64,000 nucleotides of DNA from Enterovirga rhinocerotis (GCF_004363955.1 NZ_SNZR01000011.1:558001-622000); one strand, 5' to 3'; numbered from the stretch's first letter, positions 17,243 to 26,085 are shown. Notes: generated by a model from the letters alone, not told the origin. A program made the numbers and translations.

Positions 17243-17782
17243 TTATCGAGGGCCGTGACCATGGCGAGGGCCGTGGCCCTTGCCATGCGGGCCGCCCTGG
17301 CCCCTGACCATCAGCGCGCCGAGACGGCGCTTCTGGCCTTCATCGAGCGTGGCGTAGAGCGGCGCCGCGGCATCCGCGAGCTTGCCCATGCTGGCCGCCG
17401 ATTTGGCCATGCGCTCCGAACGGGCGCGCAGGGAGGCGATCGGATCGCGCTCCACCGCCTTGCCAGCGGCTTTGCTTTCGCGGAACGAGGCCCAGCTTTC
17501 GCGGCGGGCGGCACGCGCTTCTTCCCGCTCGCGGGCCATGTCGCGCAGTGCCGTCTCGACCGGAGGCCAGAGCTTGTCCTGCTCGGCCGTCAGCTTGAGG
17601 CCCGCCTTCATCCCGGCGATGCGGCCATCGAGGAAGGCCGAGCGATCCTCCTGGGTGAACCCGCTCTTGCCGCCTCGTTCGAACGCACCGCCTGGGCTCG
17701 CGGGTGCACGCTCCTGTGCGACGGCGAGGCTTGCGGCTCCGGCCGCGAGCCCGAGGGCAAGGCCGACGACGACTTTCTTCAT
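17243..17782 (-). CDS. Spy/CpxP-like LTxxQ periplasmic protein
   Basis: A 179-residue exported protein. The signal peptide runs MKKVVVGLALGLAAGAASLAVAQ with cleavage expected after AVA. The mature part is helical and charged, with the LTxxQ motif as LKLTAEQDKLW and a second long Arg/Glu-rich helix. It ends in a His/Gly-rich tail (GPHGKGHGPRHGHGPR) that could bind metal. Spy-family proteins act as periplasmic chaperones or metal-stress proteins; which role applies here is inference. Confidence 0.75.
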   Translation of the reverse strand: MKKVVVGLALGLAAGAASLAVAQERAPASPGGAFERGGKSGFTQEDRSAFLDGRIAGMKAGLKLTAEQDKLWPPVETALRDMAREREEARAARRESWASFRESKAAGKAVERDPIASLRARSERMAKSAASMGKLADAAAPLYATLDEGQKRRLGALMVRGQGGPHGKGHGPRHGHGPR

Positions 17783-17896
17783 CCTATCCTCCTCCAGCGC
17801 CGAACCCGGGGACGGGCTCGGCCAGGGTGGGAGCGAGGATGCAGGCGATGGCCTTACGGCAGCGTCGCGGCTGCATTACATCGCGGTCATGTCGAG

Positions 17897-18997
17897 ATGC
17901 AGCGCGATTCCGTGAACTGGTCGTCGGAACAGGAGGCGGCCCTCAAAGCCGTCGGTCAGTGGCTGGACGTGGGCGACCGGCCCATCTTCCGCCTGTTCGG
18001 CTATGCCGGGACGGGGAAGACGACGCTCGCGCGCCATATCGCGTCCCATGTCGACGGCGACGTCTGTTTCGCGGCCTTCACGGGCAAGGCGGCCCTCGTC
18101 CTGCGCGAGAAGGGCTGCCCGGACGCCTCGACCATCCATTCCCTGATCTACCGTTCGCGCGGCAGCGGCGAGACGGGGCCGCAATTCGTGCTGAACCGAC
18201 AGAGCGCGGCGGCCTCGGCCAAGCTTATCGTCATCGACGAGTGCTCGATGGTCGACGAGGACCTCGGACGCGACCTTCTCGGCTTCGGCACACCCGTCCT
18301 CGTCCTTGGCGATCCCGCGCAGCTTCCGCCCGTCAAGGGCGGCGGCTACTTCACGGAGCATCCGCCGGACGCGATGCTGACCGAGATCCACCGCCAGGCG
18401 AAGGGCGATCCCATCATCGCCCTCTCGACCATCGTCCGAGAGGGCGGCCGGCTCGAACGCGGCACCTATGGCGAGAGCCGCGTCGTCTCCCGGCGCGAGA
18501 TCGACGCCGAGCAGATCCTGAAGGCCGACCAGGTTCTCGTCGGCTTGAACAAGTCGCGCCGCGCCTACACGACCCGCATCCGGCAGCTTCTGGGCTATCG
18601 CGATCCGATGCCGGCCGTCGGCGAGACGCTGGTCTGCCTGCGCAACGACAAGGCGAAGGGGCTCCTCAATGGCGGCATGTTTACCGTCAAGGTGCTCGCC
18701 GGCGAGGAAGACGGGCGCCTCGCCATGGATGTCAGGGGCGACGGCGAGCGGACGACCGTGCGCGTCTCCGTCCCGCGCCAGTTCTTCGAGGGACGCGAGG
18801 ACGACCTTCCCTTCGCGGTGCGCCGCAAGGGGGACGAGTTCGATTACGGCTACGTGCTCACGGTGCACAAGGCGCAGGGGTCGCAATGGGACGATCTCGT
18901 GCTGTTCGACGAGAGCTACGCCTTCCGCGAGCACCGCGCCCGCTGGCTCTATACGGGCCTGACGCGGGCGGCGAAGCGGCTCACCGTGGTGCAGTAG
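17897..18997 (+). CDS. RecD-like ATP-dependent DNA helicase (SF1B)
   Basis: A 366-residue compact helicase. Walker A is GYAGTGKTT, Walker B is VIDECSMVDE, motif III is LVLGDPAQLPP, and the C-terminal UvrD-like half ends with VLTVHKAQGSQWDDLVLF and YTGLTRAAKRL (motifs V and VI). It lacks the long N-terminal domain of full RecD2. It has the size of the stand-alone AAA/UvrD-C2 proteins common in bacteria and phages. The frame stays open far upstream (to 17255), but that part is antisense to the Spy-like gene. ATG 17897 or GTG 17912 is the likely start. Confidence 0.85.
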   Translation: MQRDSVNWSSEQEAALKAVGQWLDVGDRPIFRLFGYAGTGKTTLARHIASHVDGDVCFAAFTGKAALVLREKGCPDASTIHSLIYRSRGSGETGPQFVLNRQSAAASAKLIVIDECSMVDEDLGRDLLGFGTPVLVLGDPAQLPPVKGGGYFTEHPPDAMLTEIHRQAKGDPIIALSTIVREGGRLERGTYGESRVVSRREIDAEQILKADQVLVGLNKSRRAYTTRIRQLLGYRDPMPAVGETLVCLRNDKAKGLLNGGMFTVKVLAGEEDGRLAMDVRGDGERTTVRVSVPRQFFEGREDDLPFAVRRKGDEFDYGYVLTVHKAQGSQWDDLVLFDESYAFREHRARWLYTGLTRAAKRLTVVQ

Positions 18998-19197
18998 GCG
19001 GCGTCGGACGCGATCCGTCACGCGAAATGGCCGGGTGTGTCGCGGCCATGGAACGGCACGACCGCGCGTTTCGCGCCTGTCAACTTTACGAAATCCTAAC
19101 GGTGCAAGATCAGGAAAGACGGGCGACGGGCCGATCTTGGCGCCATTGTCCAGCAGTGTCCGACAGGACGCAGGGTTGATGCGGTGTCCTCTCGTCC

Positions 19198-20457
19198 GTG
19201 TCACCTGCCACGAACGGGGAGCGTGATTATGGAGCCGTCAGATCGGCCGACCGGATCGTCGTGACGCCTGCGATCTTCATCATGCTGCTCAACCCGGTGA
19301 CCTCGGCCATCTTCGCCGCGGCGCTGTTCGTGTTGTGGAAGCATCAAAGACATCTGAGATATGTCGGCCTTCTGGCCCTGGCCTTCGGTCTCAAGAGCCT
19401 CGCATACCTCGTCCAGTTCGCGACGCTGACCGACTACATCAGCCTCTCGCGCATCGTCTCGAACGCGTTGTTCGTCGCGACGGCGATCCTCGTCGTCGGC
19501 GGGCTGATCTCGCGTTACAAGGAGCGCCCGCCCTACGTGCTGATGACGCTGATCGGCGTCGCAGCGATGCTCGTCCTGGCCTTCTATCAAATCGTGGACG
19601 AGAATTACGCGGCCCGCGTGATCGCGCTGAACGCGGCGATCGCGGCGATCTCGGCGATCGGCATCTGGAAACTTCTGCGCTTGGTGCGGAAGGCCTTCAT
19701 CGAGATGATCGTCGTCTGCGTGATGATGCTTCATTTCTGTGGCGCGCTGCTGCGGCCGGTCCTGCTGATGGCGGGGGGCGACCCGACGAAACTGTCGATC
19801 GATTCGGTCTATTGGCTGGGGGTGGCGGCGACCGACATCATCATGTCGCTGTTGCTGGTGCTCGGCGTCGTGACCGGCGTCGCGCTCGACCTCTTCGCCA
19901 AGCTGCGCATCGAATCCATCCAGGATTCGCTGTCCCATCTCCTGAACCGGCGGGGTTTCGAGGAGAGTGCCAACGCCTCCCTCCGCTCCGATCCCGACCG
20001 CACGGCACCGGCCGCGCTGATCCTCGCGGATCTCGATCACTTCAAGGCCATCAACGACACCTACGGGCACGCGGTCGGCGACCAGGTGATCGTCGGCTTT
20101 GCTCGCTCCTTGGCCCGCGAGGCGGCCGACGGCGCCGTTCTCGGTCGGATCGGCGGGGAGGAATTCGCCGTCCTGCTGCCGGGCGCGGATGCGGCCGAGG
20201 GCGTGCGCTACGCGGAGAGGGTCCGCCTGCTGTTCGCGCTCACCCCGCTTCCCGGCGTGCGGGCCCCGCGGAACGTGACGGCGAGCTTCGGGATCGCCGG
20301 CGTGGGGCCGGGGGGCAATCTGGAAGCCGTGATGCGCGATGCCGATCAGGCCCTCTACGAGGCGAAGAGAGCCGGGCGCGACACGATCCGCGTCGCCTCG
20401 TCGACGTCCCAGGCCGCGTCCGTCCAGACGGCGAAGGTCTTGCCGATTTTCGCTTAG
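19198..20457 (+). CDS. Membrane-anchored GGDEF diguanylate cyclase
   Basis: The N-terminal half contains about six membrane helices in an MHYT/7TM-like sensory block; the C-terminal half is a GGDEF domain with an intact GGEEF signature (20152-20166) and the DHFKAINDTYGHAVGD substrate helix. The Arg-x-x-Asp inhibitory site that normally precedes the signature is absent, so product inhibition through it is unlikely. Predicted to make c-di-GMP from GTP. The start is uncertain: GTG 19198, GTG 19261 or ATG 19282 (MLLNPVTSAIF, which fits relatives best). Confidence 0.88.
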   Translation: MSPATNGERDYGAVRSADRIVVTPAIFIMLLNPVTSAIFAAALFVLWKHQRHLRYVGLLALAFGLKSLAYLVQFATLTDYISLSRIVSNALFVATAILVVGGLISRYKERPPYVLMTLIGVAAMLVLAFYQIVDENYAARVIALNAAIAAISAIGIWKLLRLVRKAFIEMIVVCVMMLHFCGALLRPVLLMAGGDPTKLSIDSVYWLGVAATDIIMSLLLVLGVVTGVALDLFAKLRIESIQDSLSHLLNRRGFEESANASLRSDPDRTAPAALILADLDHFKAINDTYGHAVGDQVIVGFARSLAREAADGAVLGRIGGEEFAVLLPGADAAEGVRYAERVRLLFALTPLPGVRAPRNVTASFGIAGVGPGGNLEAVMRDADQALYEAKRAGRDTIRVASSTSQAASVQTAKVLPIFA

Positions 20458-20527
20458 CCGGCGAAGCCGACTTCTGGTCAGGCCTCGGCCGGGCCTGTAG
20501 CGTCGCGCCAGGGTCCGCACGAGGCCC

Positions 20528-21778
20528 ATGAGCGGTTGGGAGGATCGGTTGGACGACGGGCTTTTCACGAAGGCGGGCGTGTTTCGGCAAGGGACGCCCG
20601 ATCCGGCGCCGCGCTTCGCCGGCTTGCCGAAGTACAATTTCGTCTACGGCCACAACGATCCTGAGCAGGTTCCGGCCAGCGCGCTCGCCGAGGCCGCACA
20701 CAAGGTCCTGTCGCAGAGCGGCAAGCTGCTCGGCATGTACAATCTCGGTCAGGCGCCCCAGGGGCACGACGCGCTGCGCGAGTTCGTGGCGAAGAAGGCG
20801 GCGACGCGCAGCGGCATCGCCTGCGGTGCCGAGGACGTGATGATCACCTCCGGCTCGCTCCAGGGGATGGACCTCGTCAACGCGCTCTTCATCGCGCCCG
20901 GCGACACGGTGATCATCGAGGAATTCACCTATGGCGGCGCCATCGCCAAGGTGCAGCGTCTCGGGGGGCGCATCGTCGCCGCCCCGCTCGACGAGGGCGG
21001 CATCGTCATCGACCGGCTGCGGGCCATCCTCGAACGGCTGAAGGCCGAGGGCACGACGCCGCGCTACATCTACACGATCCCGACGGTGCAGAACCCGACC
21101 GGCTCGATCATGAGCCTCGAGCGTCGGCACCAGCTTCTCGACCTCTCGCGCGAGTTCGGCGTGCCGATCTTCGAGGACGAATGCTACGCCGATCTCGTCT
21201 GGTCGGGCGAGCGGCCGCCGGCTCTCTACGCGCTCGATCCCTCGCGCGTCGTCCATATCGGCTCCTTCTCGAAGTCGCTCGCGCCGGCTTTGCGCATCGG
21301 CTACGTCATCGCGCCCTGGGACGTGCTCGGGCGGCTGATGGCCTCGAAGACCGATGCCGGCACCGGCGCGCTCGAACAGATGGTCGTCGCCGAATATGTC
21401 GCGCGGCATTTCGACGATCACGTCGACGACCTGCGCGCCGGGCTCGGCCGCAAGCTCGACGTGCTGGTCGACGCCCTCTCGCGCGAATTCGGCACGGCGG
21501 CCGAACTCTATCGCCCCGAAGGCGGCATCTTCCTGTGGCTGAAGCTGCCGGACCATGTCGACGTGCGCAGCTTCGCCGCGACGGCGCTCGCGCAGGGCGT
21601 CGCCTTCAATCCCGGTCCGGAATGGGCCTGCGATCCGGAGGGCGCGAAGAGCCATATGCGGCTCTGCTTCGCTCTGCCGACCGAGGAGACGATCCGCGAG
21701 GGCGTCGCCGAACTCGCCCGCATCGCCTACGAGGCGACGGGCGTGCCGGAGCGCAGCGCCAACCGCCCGCGCGCATGA
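20528..21778 (+). CDS. PLP-dependent aminotransferase (class I/II, 2-aminoadipate type)
   Basis: A 416-residue fold-type I aminotransferase without the GntR domain of MocR regulators. PLP-site residues are visible in SGSLQGMDL, the PTVQNPTGS strand, DECYADLVW and the Schiff-base Lys in GSFSKSLAP (K249), followed by RIGY. This group includes LysN-like 2-aminoadipate transaminases and valine-pyruvate enzymes; the substrate is not fixed by sequence. It overlaps the next gene by four bases (ATGA), so the pair is an operon. Confidence 0.9.
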   Translation: MSGWEDRLDDGLFTKAGVFRQGTPDPAPRFAGLPKYNFVYGHNDPEQVPASALAEAAHKVLSQSGKLLGMYNLGQAPQGHDALREFVAKKAATRSGIACGAEDVMITSGSLQGMDLVNALFIAPGDTVIIEEFTYGGAIAKVQRLGGRIVAAPLDEGGIVIDRLRAILERLKAEGTTPRYIYTIPTVQNPTGSIMSLERRHQLLDLSREFGVPIFEDECYADLVWSGERPPALYALDPSRVVHIGSFSKSLAPALRIGYVIAPWDVLGRLMASKTDAGTGALEQMVVAEYVARHFDDHVDDLRAGLGRKLDVLVDALSREFGTAAELYRPEGGIFLWLKLPDHVDVRSFAATALAQGVAFNPGPEWACDPEGAKSHMRLCFALPTEETIREGVAELARIAYEATGVPERSANRPRA

Positions 21779-22185
21779 GCACGGACGACCGCAAGGCGCT
21801 GGTCGAGGCCGGCGTCGCCGCCGGCCGGGCGAGCTTCGTCGAGAGCTTCGGCCGCGTGCCGGACAACCTCGCCCTCCTCGCCGAGCATGCGCCCGGCGCC
21901 TTCGCCGGCTACGGCCTGATGCGCGACGCCGTCATGCGCGAGGCGGGGCAGGGCGGCGCGCTCGACCTGAAGACCAAGGAGATGGTCTTCTGCCTGCTCG
22001 ATTGCCTGATCGGGCAGACGGAGGCCGCCAAGCGGCACGCGGAATCCGCCATGCGCCACGGCCTCACCCTCGCCGAACTCTCCGAGGGCCTCGTCCAGGT
22101 GCTGATGGTCGGCGGCATCACGGCCTGGAACCGCAGCGGGGCGGAGGTTCTCCGCCACTGCGCGGCGCTCGAGCCGAAGGGCTGA
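21775..22185 (+). CDS. Carboxymuconolactone decarboxylase (CMD/AhpD-like) family protein
   Basis: A 136-residue all-helical protein with the CMD core LDLKTKEMVFCLLDCLIGQTEAAKRHAES split over residues 61-90. AhpD-type members have CxxC; here the cysteines are one residue further apart (CLLDC), followed by the conserved His. Whether it is redox active or a decarboxylase/hydratase is therefore open. It is translationally coupled to the aminotransferase. Confidence 0.8.
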   Translation: MSTDDRKALVEAGVAAGRASFVESFGRVPDNLALLAEHAPGAFAGYGLMRDAVMREAGQGGALDLKTKEMVFCLLDCLIGQTEAAKRHAESAMRHGLTLAELSEGLVQVLMVGGITAWNRSGAEVLRHCAALEPKG

Positions 22186-22193
22186 CGGCGCGC

Positions 22194-22222
22194 CAGTCCT
22201 TGCGAGCGGAGCGAAGCAATCC
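22194..22222. repeat. Half copy of family A repeat
   Basis: Only the left arm (TTGCGAGCGGAGCGAAGCAATCC) is present. The right arm that closes the hairpin at 47940 and 48059 is missing, and AT-richer sequence begins right after it. Confidence 0.7.
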
Positions 22223-22293
22223 TTCGAGAAGAAAGCTAGTATCCCGTCGTCAGTTGTCAATGTGCCGCGAACGAATCTGCTTGGTCGTTAGTA

Positions 22294-22329
22294 TCCGCTG
22301 AACAATGTGATATTCCGCCGTTCAGCGGA
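22294..22329. terminator. Inverted repeat downstream of the AT-richer gene
   Basis: Perfect 10-bp arms TCCGCTGAAC and GTTCAGCGGA with a 16-base loop, 19 bases past the minus-strand stop of the orphan membrane protein. Probably its terminator. An end of a former mobile unit is an alternative. Confidence 0.45.
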
Positions 22330-22347
22330 CAATGAGTTTGAGCTGGC

Positions 22348-23220
22348 CTAAACGCCCCGCTGCGTGATCTTATCCCCGCGAGTAACGTGATGTATTCTGT
22401 CTGGCCCCTTTGGTTGCCGAAGTGGCTTAACGTCGTAGGTGCTCCAATCGCCCGTCCAATTGATCTCAAGTTTATATGTCCTCGGCCTGATTTCTTCGCC
22501 AGAAAGGATAACATCAACACGGTGACGTCCAGGTTCAATGTCGCCTTTGTACACAGCTAGCGTTCTGACGTTCTCCATATAGAAGGTGGCATTGTCTCCC
22601 AGATCTTCATTCGTAGGATCTTGATGAAATAATCCCATTATACGTACAGCTTCGAGGTGAAATGGAGACTTCTGAAGTTCGTCGAACATCAAAGCCATCG
22701 GGTTTCCAGGGTTTCTTGCTACCCATTCCTCGCCTTGCAGGCTCCAGATGCTCAGTCTAACAGAAAAATTCTTTATCGGTTTTCCAGTATTTTCCAACCT
22801 TATCCAGCTACGCTTCCGCCCGTCGGGCGGCATGAAGATTAGCCCTGGCCCCGTTCCGCAATAGAGGTCGACCCTCTGGCGCCCCTCAACGATATCCTTC
22901 ATCCTTTCGTGGGCGCGGTATTCGAGCGACACGAAGATCAAAGCGAAGACGACTGCCACGCCGAGAACGACAATCGCAGTCGTAGCAGAGGGCTTAAAGA
23001 GTTGACTGAGTGCCCAGGCGATCGGTGGGACCGCGAACAGCGATAGGAAGGAGGACCAAAAGCCGGGCATGAACTTGTCATAGCGCCTTCGACCTTCCTC
23101 GACATCAAAATTCGGATCTCGGCTTCGGGACCATCCCGCTCGAGGGCGCTTCCCGGATTTTTGCGTTGTCCCTCTCCCTGACTTCCTCTCGCTTTGCGGC
23201 TTGGGCTGCATCTTCAGCAT
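22348..23220 (-). CDS. Hypothetical membrane protein on an AT-richer island
   Basis: I do not recognise this protein. It has a basic N-terminus (KPQSERKSGRGTTQKSGKRP), two adjacent membrane segments (FWSSFLSLFAVPPIAWALSQ and TTAIVVLGVAVVFALIFVSL) and a soluble C-terminal domain of about 180 residues that looks beta-rich (RKRSWIRLENTGKPIKNFSV, then NWTGDW). Base composition and codon use are clearly less GC-rich than those of every neighbour (ATA, TTA, AAT and AGA codons occur), which points to transfer. Start assigned at MLKMQPKPQ (23220); a longer frame to 23259 runs into a repeat. No family assigned. Confidence 0.65.
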   Translation of the reverse strand: MLKMQPKPQSERKSGRGTTQKSGKRPRAGWSRSRDPNFDVEEGRRRYDKFMPGFWSSFLSLFAVPPIAWALSQLFKPSATTAIVVLGVAVVFALIFVSLEYRAHERMKDIVEGRQRVDLYCGTGPGLIFMPPDGRKRSWIRLENTGKPIKNFSVRLSIWSLQGEEWVARNPGNPMALMFDELQKSPFHLEAVRIMGLFHQDPTNEDLGDNATFYMENVRTLAVYKGDIEPGRHRVDVILSGEEIRPRTYKLEINWTGDWSTYDVKPLRQPKGPDRIHHVTRGDKITQRGV

Positions 23221-23235
23221 GCCGAGCCTAAGCCC

Positions 23236-23324
23236 GTGCTTGCGAGCGAGGCGAAGCAACCTAGCCAGTCGTGGTACTGGCGACCCAGAGTCGCTTCATC
23301 AGCTCCGCCTCCTCGCCATGACGG
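23236..23324. repeat. Palindromic repeat, family A, diverged copy
   Basis: Left arm TTGCGAGCGAGGCGAAGCAACC and a degenerate right arm ending CTCCTCGCCATGACG. It flanks the AT-richer gene on its upstream side, opposite the half copy at 22194. Confidence 0.7.
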
Positions 23325-23375
23325 TCGGATTGCTGGAGATGTCTGCGGCTGCTAGCCTTGGCGCGAGGTGCTAGC

Positions 23376-23654
23376 ATGGCGCAGCGTCAGCTCAACATCC
23401 AAAGCGACGAGGCCTTCTCCCGGGCGTCTTCCCTGGCCGAGCGATTGGGGCGGACGACGACCGACGTCGTCGTCGAGGCCTTGCGGCGCTTCGAGGACGA
23501 CATGGCGCCGCGCAATGAGCAGGGCCGGACGCCGGAACAGCAGCGGAGGTTCGACCGCATCAAGGCGCTTGCCAGAGAAACCGCGCGTCACAAGCTGCCG
23601 GGCGCGACCTCCAATCACGACGATCTCTACGACGAGAACGGCCTGCCGAAATAG
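23376..23654 (+). CDS. vapB: VapB-type antitoxin (Rv0623/PSK family)
   Basis: A 92-residue protein whose N-terminus MAQRQLNIQSDEAFSRASS and following TTTDVVVEALRRFED form the DNA-binding and dimerisation part of the PSK-type VapB family; the C-terminal ARETARHKLPG tail would wrap the toxin. It lies 8 bases before vapC. It should neutralise VapC and autorepress the operon. ATG 23376 is favoured over a TTG six codons upstream. Confidence 0.85.
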   Translation: MAQRQLNIQSDEAFSRASSLAERLGRTTTDVVVEALRRFEDDMAPRNEQGRTPEQQRRFDRIKALARETARHKLPGATSNHDDLYDENGLPK

Positions 23655-23662
23655 CGCTCGCC

Positions 23663-24061
23663 ATGATCGTGGTCGATACATCGGCTCTCGTGGCCATCGC
23701 GTTCGAGGAGCCTGATGGCGATCGATTTTCCGACGCGATCATCGAGAATGGGGCCTTCGTTGGCACGCCGGTTCTCGTGGAAACGAGCCTGGTTCTCCGA
23801 TCGAGGATGGCGGAGGAAGGCGATCTCTTTCTCGACGGCATGCTGGCGATGGGGGAACTCGTCGTCGAGCCCTTCACCGCCAGCATGTATCTCGCCGCCC
23901 GCGAGGCCTTCGCGCGATATGGCAGGGGCTCGGGCCATCCGGCGCGGTTGAATTTCGGCGACTGCCTGTCCTATGCGGTGGCGAAGGTTCTTTCCCGGCC
24001 GCTTCTGTTCAAGGGCGAGGACTTCCCTCACACGGACATCGTCCCGGCCCTCTCCCGATGA
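23663..24061 (+). CDS. vapC: VapC toxin, PIN-domain ribonuclease
   Basis: A 132-residue PIN-domain RNase. The Mg-binding acidic residues are D5 (VVDTSAL), E40 (LVETSLVL), D100 ([10 protein letters not shown]) and D120 (FKGEDF), with the family segment [11 protein letters not shown]. Known VapCs cut tRNA or rRNA. It is encoded with VapB, and its stop overlaps the ATG of proB by four bases, so toxin and proline biosynthesis gene share a transcript. Confidence 0.92.
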   Translation: MIVVDTSALVAIAFEEPDGDRFSDAIIENGAFVGTPVLVETSLVLRSRMAEEGDLFLDGMLAMGELVVEPFTASMYLAAREAFARYGRGSGHPARLNFGDCLSYAVAKVLSRPLLFKGEDFPHTDIVPALSR

Positions 24062-25194
24062 CCCCCTCTCTCGCCGGTTTTCGCCGCATCGTGATCAAGG
24101 TCGGCTCGGCGCTCCTCGTCGACCGCGCCAAGGGGCGGCTGAACCATGCCTGGCTCGCCGCGCTCGCCGAGGATATCGGCGAGCTCCATGGACGCGGCGC
24201 CGACGTGCTCGTCGTCTCCTCCGGCGCCATCGCGCTCGGACGCACCGTTCTCGGCTTCGGCCTCGCGCCGCTGAAGCTCGAGGAGAGCCAGGCGGCGGCG
24301 GCCGTCGGCCAGATCGCGCTCGCGCGGATCTGGTCGGAGGTGCTCGCCCATCACGACATCGCGGCGGGGCAGGTGCTGCTGACGCTCGGTGACACCGAAT
24401 CGCGCCGCCGCTACCTCAATGCGCGCGCGACTCTCTCGAAGCTGCTCGAGATGCGCGCCATTCCGGTCGTCAACGAGAACGATACGGTCGCGACGAGCGA
24501 GATCCGCTACGGCGACAACGACCGGCTCGCGGCGCGCGTCGCCACCATGGTCGGTGCCGATCTCCTGATCCTCTTCTCCGACATCGACGGGCTCTACACG
24601 GCCCCGCCGGCGAGCGACCCCGAGGCCCGGCACATTCCCGTCGTCGAGCGCATCACGCCCGCCATCGAGGCGATGGCCGGGGGGGCGGCGTCGGCCCTGT
24701 CGCGCGGCGGCATGCGGACCAAGATCGAGGCCGGCCAGATCGCGGCGGCCGGCGGTACGCACATGCTCATCGCGGACGGGCGGCCGAAGAACCCGCTCCG
24801 GCGCGTTCAGGACGGCGGGCGCTGCACCTGGTTCCTGACCCCCTCGACGCCCGCGACGGCGCGCAAGACCTGGATCGCCGGCTCGCTGGAGGCGCGCGGC
24901 GCGGTCCATGTCGACGAGGGTGCGGCGCGGGCCCTGCGCTCGGGCGCGAGCCTGCTGCCGATCGGCGTGACGGCGGTCGTCGGCGATTTCGCCCGCGGGG
25001 ATGCGATCGCGGTGAGGGGGCCGGACGGCGCTCTGCTCGCGCGCGGCCTCGTCGCCTACGATGCCGGTGAGGCGGCCCGCCTCCTGCGTCGGTCGAGCCG
25101 GGAGATCGAGGCGATCCTGGGCTATCCCGGCCGGGCCGAGATGATCCATCGCGACGATCTCGTCCTTCTCGGGGGCGGGGACATCGGGGAATAG
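24058..25194 (+). CDS. proB: Glutamate 5-kinase
   Basis: First enzyme of proline synthesis (glutamate + ATP to glutamyl phosphate), 378 aa with an amino-acid-kinase domain and a C-terminal PUA domain. Visible motifs are [28 protein letters not shown] and [13 protein letters not shown] residues start near [11 protein letters not shown]. In many Hyphomicrobiales proB follows obgE and precedes proA; here it follows vapBC, and no proA is present in the window. Confidence 0.96.
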   Translation: MTPSLAGFRRIVIKVGSALLVDRAKGRLNHAWLAALAEDIGELHGRGADVLVVSSGAIALGRTVLGFGLAPLKLEESQAAAAVGQIALARIWSEVLAHHDIAAGQVLLTLGDTESRRRYLNARATLSKLLEMRAIPVVNENDTVATSEIRYGDNDRLAARVATMVGADLLILFSDIDGLYTAPPASDPEARHIPVVERITPAIEAMAGGAASALSRGGMRTKIEAGQIAAAGGTHMLIADGRPKNPLRRVQDGGRCTWFLTPSTPATARKTWIAGSLEARGAVHVDEGAARALRSGASLLPIGVTAVVGDFARGDAIAVRGPDGALLARGLVAYDAGEAARLLRRSSREIEAILGYPGRAEMIHRDDLVLLGGGDIGE

Positions 25195-25251
25195 GGGCCG
25201 TAGGCTTCGGCCTCGGGGACCCGGCGGGCCATCGGCGGAAGGGGAGGCGAG

Positions 25252-25692
25252 ATGGCGCTGATCGGCGGATACGACCTCCCGGAAGACCGGCTCTACGACG
25301 TGCAGAACCAGGTCTGGTACGTCCCGCTGCCGGACGGGACCGTCCGGGCCGGCTTCACGCCGTTGTCGATGACGCTCGCTGGCGATGCCCTCGTCTTCAC
25401 GCCGAAACCGGCGGGCAAGCCGTTCTGGCAGGGCAAATGGTTCGCGATGGTCGAATGCGGCAAGTGGATCGGGGCGGCGCGCGCCGGCTTCGACGGCGTC
25501 ATGGCCGACCATAACGAGGCGCTGGTGCGCCGCCCGGCTCTCCTCAATCGCGATGCGCTCGGAGAGGGCTGGATGGCCGCGCTTCGGCCCGACCGGGCCG
25601 ATTGGCCGGAAGGGCTCGTGACGGGCGCGGAGGTCGCACCGCGCTTCGCGCGCTGGCTCGCCGAGGAGAGCTTCCGCGACCGGGCGGACTGA
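25252..25692 (+). CDS. Glycine cleavage H-protein-like (lipoyl domain) protein
   Basis: A 146-residue stand-alone homologue of GcvH. The order of elements matches: VWYVPLPDGTVRAGFTPLSM (beta hairpin start), the lipoylation-site region MVECGKWIGAA with Lys at residue 71 in the place of ESVKA, and the HNEAL...NRDALGEGWMAALRP tail. There is no gcvT or gcvP nearby. H-like proteins outside the glycine system can act in lipoate relay or other C1/sulfur pathways; the role here is unknown. Its stop abuts the stop of the convergent receiver gene. Confidence 0.7.
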   Translation: MALIGGYDLPEDRLYDVQNQVWYVPLPDGTVRAGFTPLSMTLAGDALVFTPKPAGKPFWQGKWFAMVECGKWIGAARAGFDGVMADHNEALVRRPALLNRDALGEGWMAALRPDRADWPEGLVTGAEVAPRFARWLAEESFRDRAD

Positions 25693-25707
25693 TCAGGCCG
25701 CGTCCGC
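25684..25707. terminator. Hairpin over abutting convergent stop codons
   Basis: Arms GCGGAC and GTCCGC enclose the adjacent stops TGA and TCA, which themselves form the palindrome CTGATCAG (25689-25696). No T-tract. Confidence 0.4.
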
Positions 25708-26085
25708 GGACCCGCTCGGCGGAAGGATATCCACCTCTTCGAGCTTCCCGCGCAGAATATCCGTCGTGAAGGGCTTCGTGAGATAGGCGTCGCCGCCGAC
25801 GTGGAAGACGCGGGCGACCGTCGCGACGTCGTTCTCGATGATGGAGACGACGATCTTCGGCCGGCCCCCGTCGGGCATGCCGCGCAGATCGCGGACGAGG
25901 TCGAATCCGTCCCCGTTCGGCATCACCGCATCGACGATGACAAGGTCGGGCAGCCGCTCGCGGTAGGCGGCGAGCGCCTGCTCGGCATCCTCGACATCCG
26001 TCACCGCGAGGTCGAATCCCTCGAGGATGCGCCGAGCCACCTTTCGGATGACGGCGGAATCGTCGACGATCAGGCAATGCTTCAC
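25693..26085 (-). CDS. Single-domain response regulator (receiver only)
   Basis: A 130-residue CheY-like receiver with no output domain. Acidic pocket D8/D9, phospho-acceptor D52 in VIVDAVMPNGDG, and K104 in LTKPF are intact. It is transcribed after chpT, 106 bases downstream. That suggests, but does not prove, a role as a phosphate partner of ChpT beside CtrA and CpdR; stand-alone receivers serve that role in Caulobacter-type relays. Confidence 0.88.
   Translation of the reverse strand: MKHCLIVDDSAVIRKVARRILEGFDLAVTDVEDAEQALAAYRERLPDLVIVDAVMPNGDGFDLVRDLRGMPDGGRPKIVVSIIENDVATVARVFHVGGDAYLTKPFTTDILRGKLEEVDILPPSGSADAA

Noticed and set aside
20528-21778. MocR/GntR-type regulator
   Set aside because: The aminotransferase domain starts within the first residues, and no winged-helix domain precedes it.
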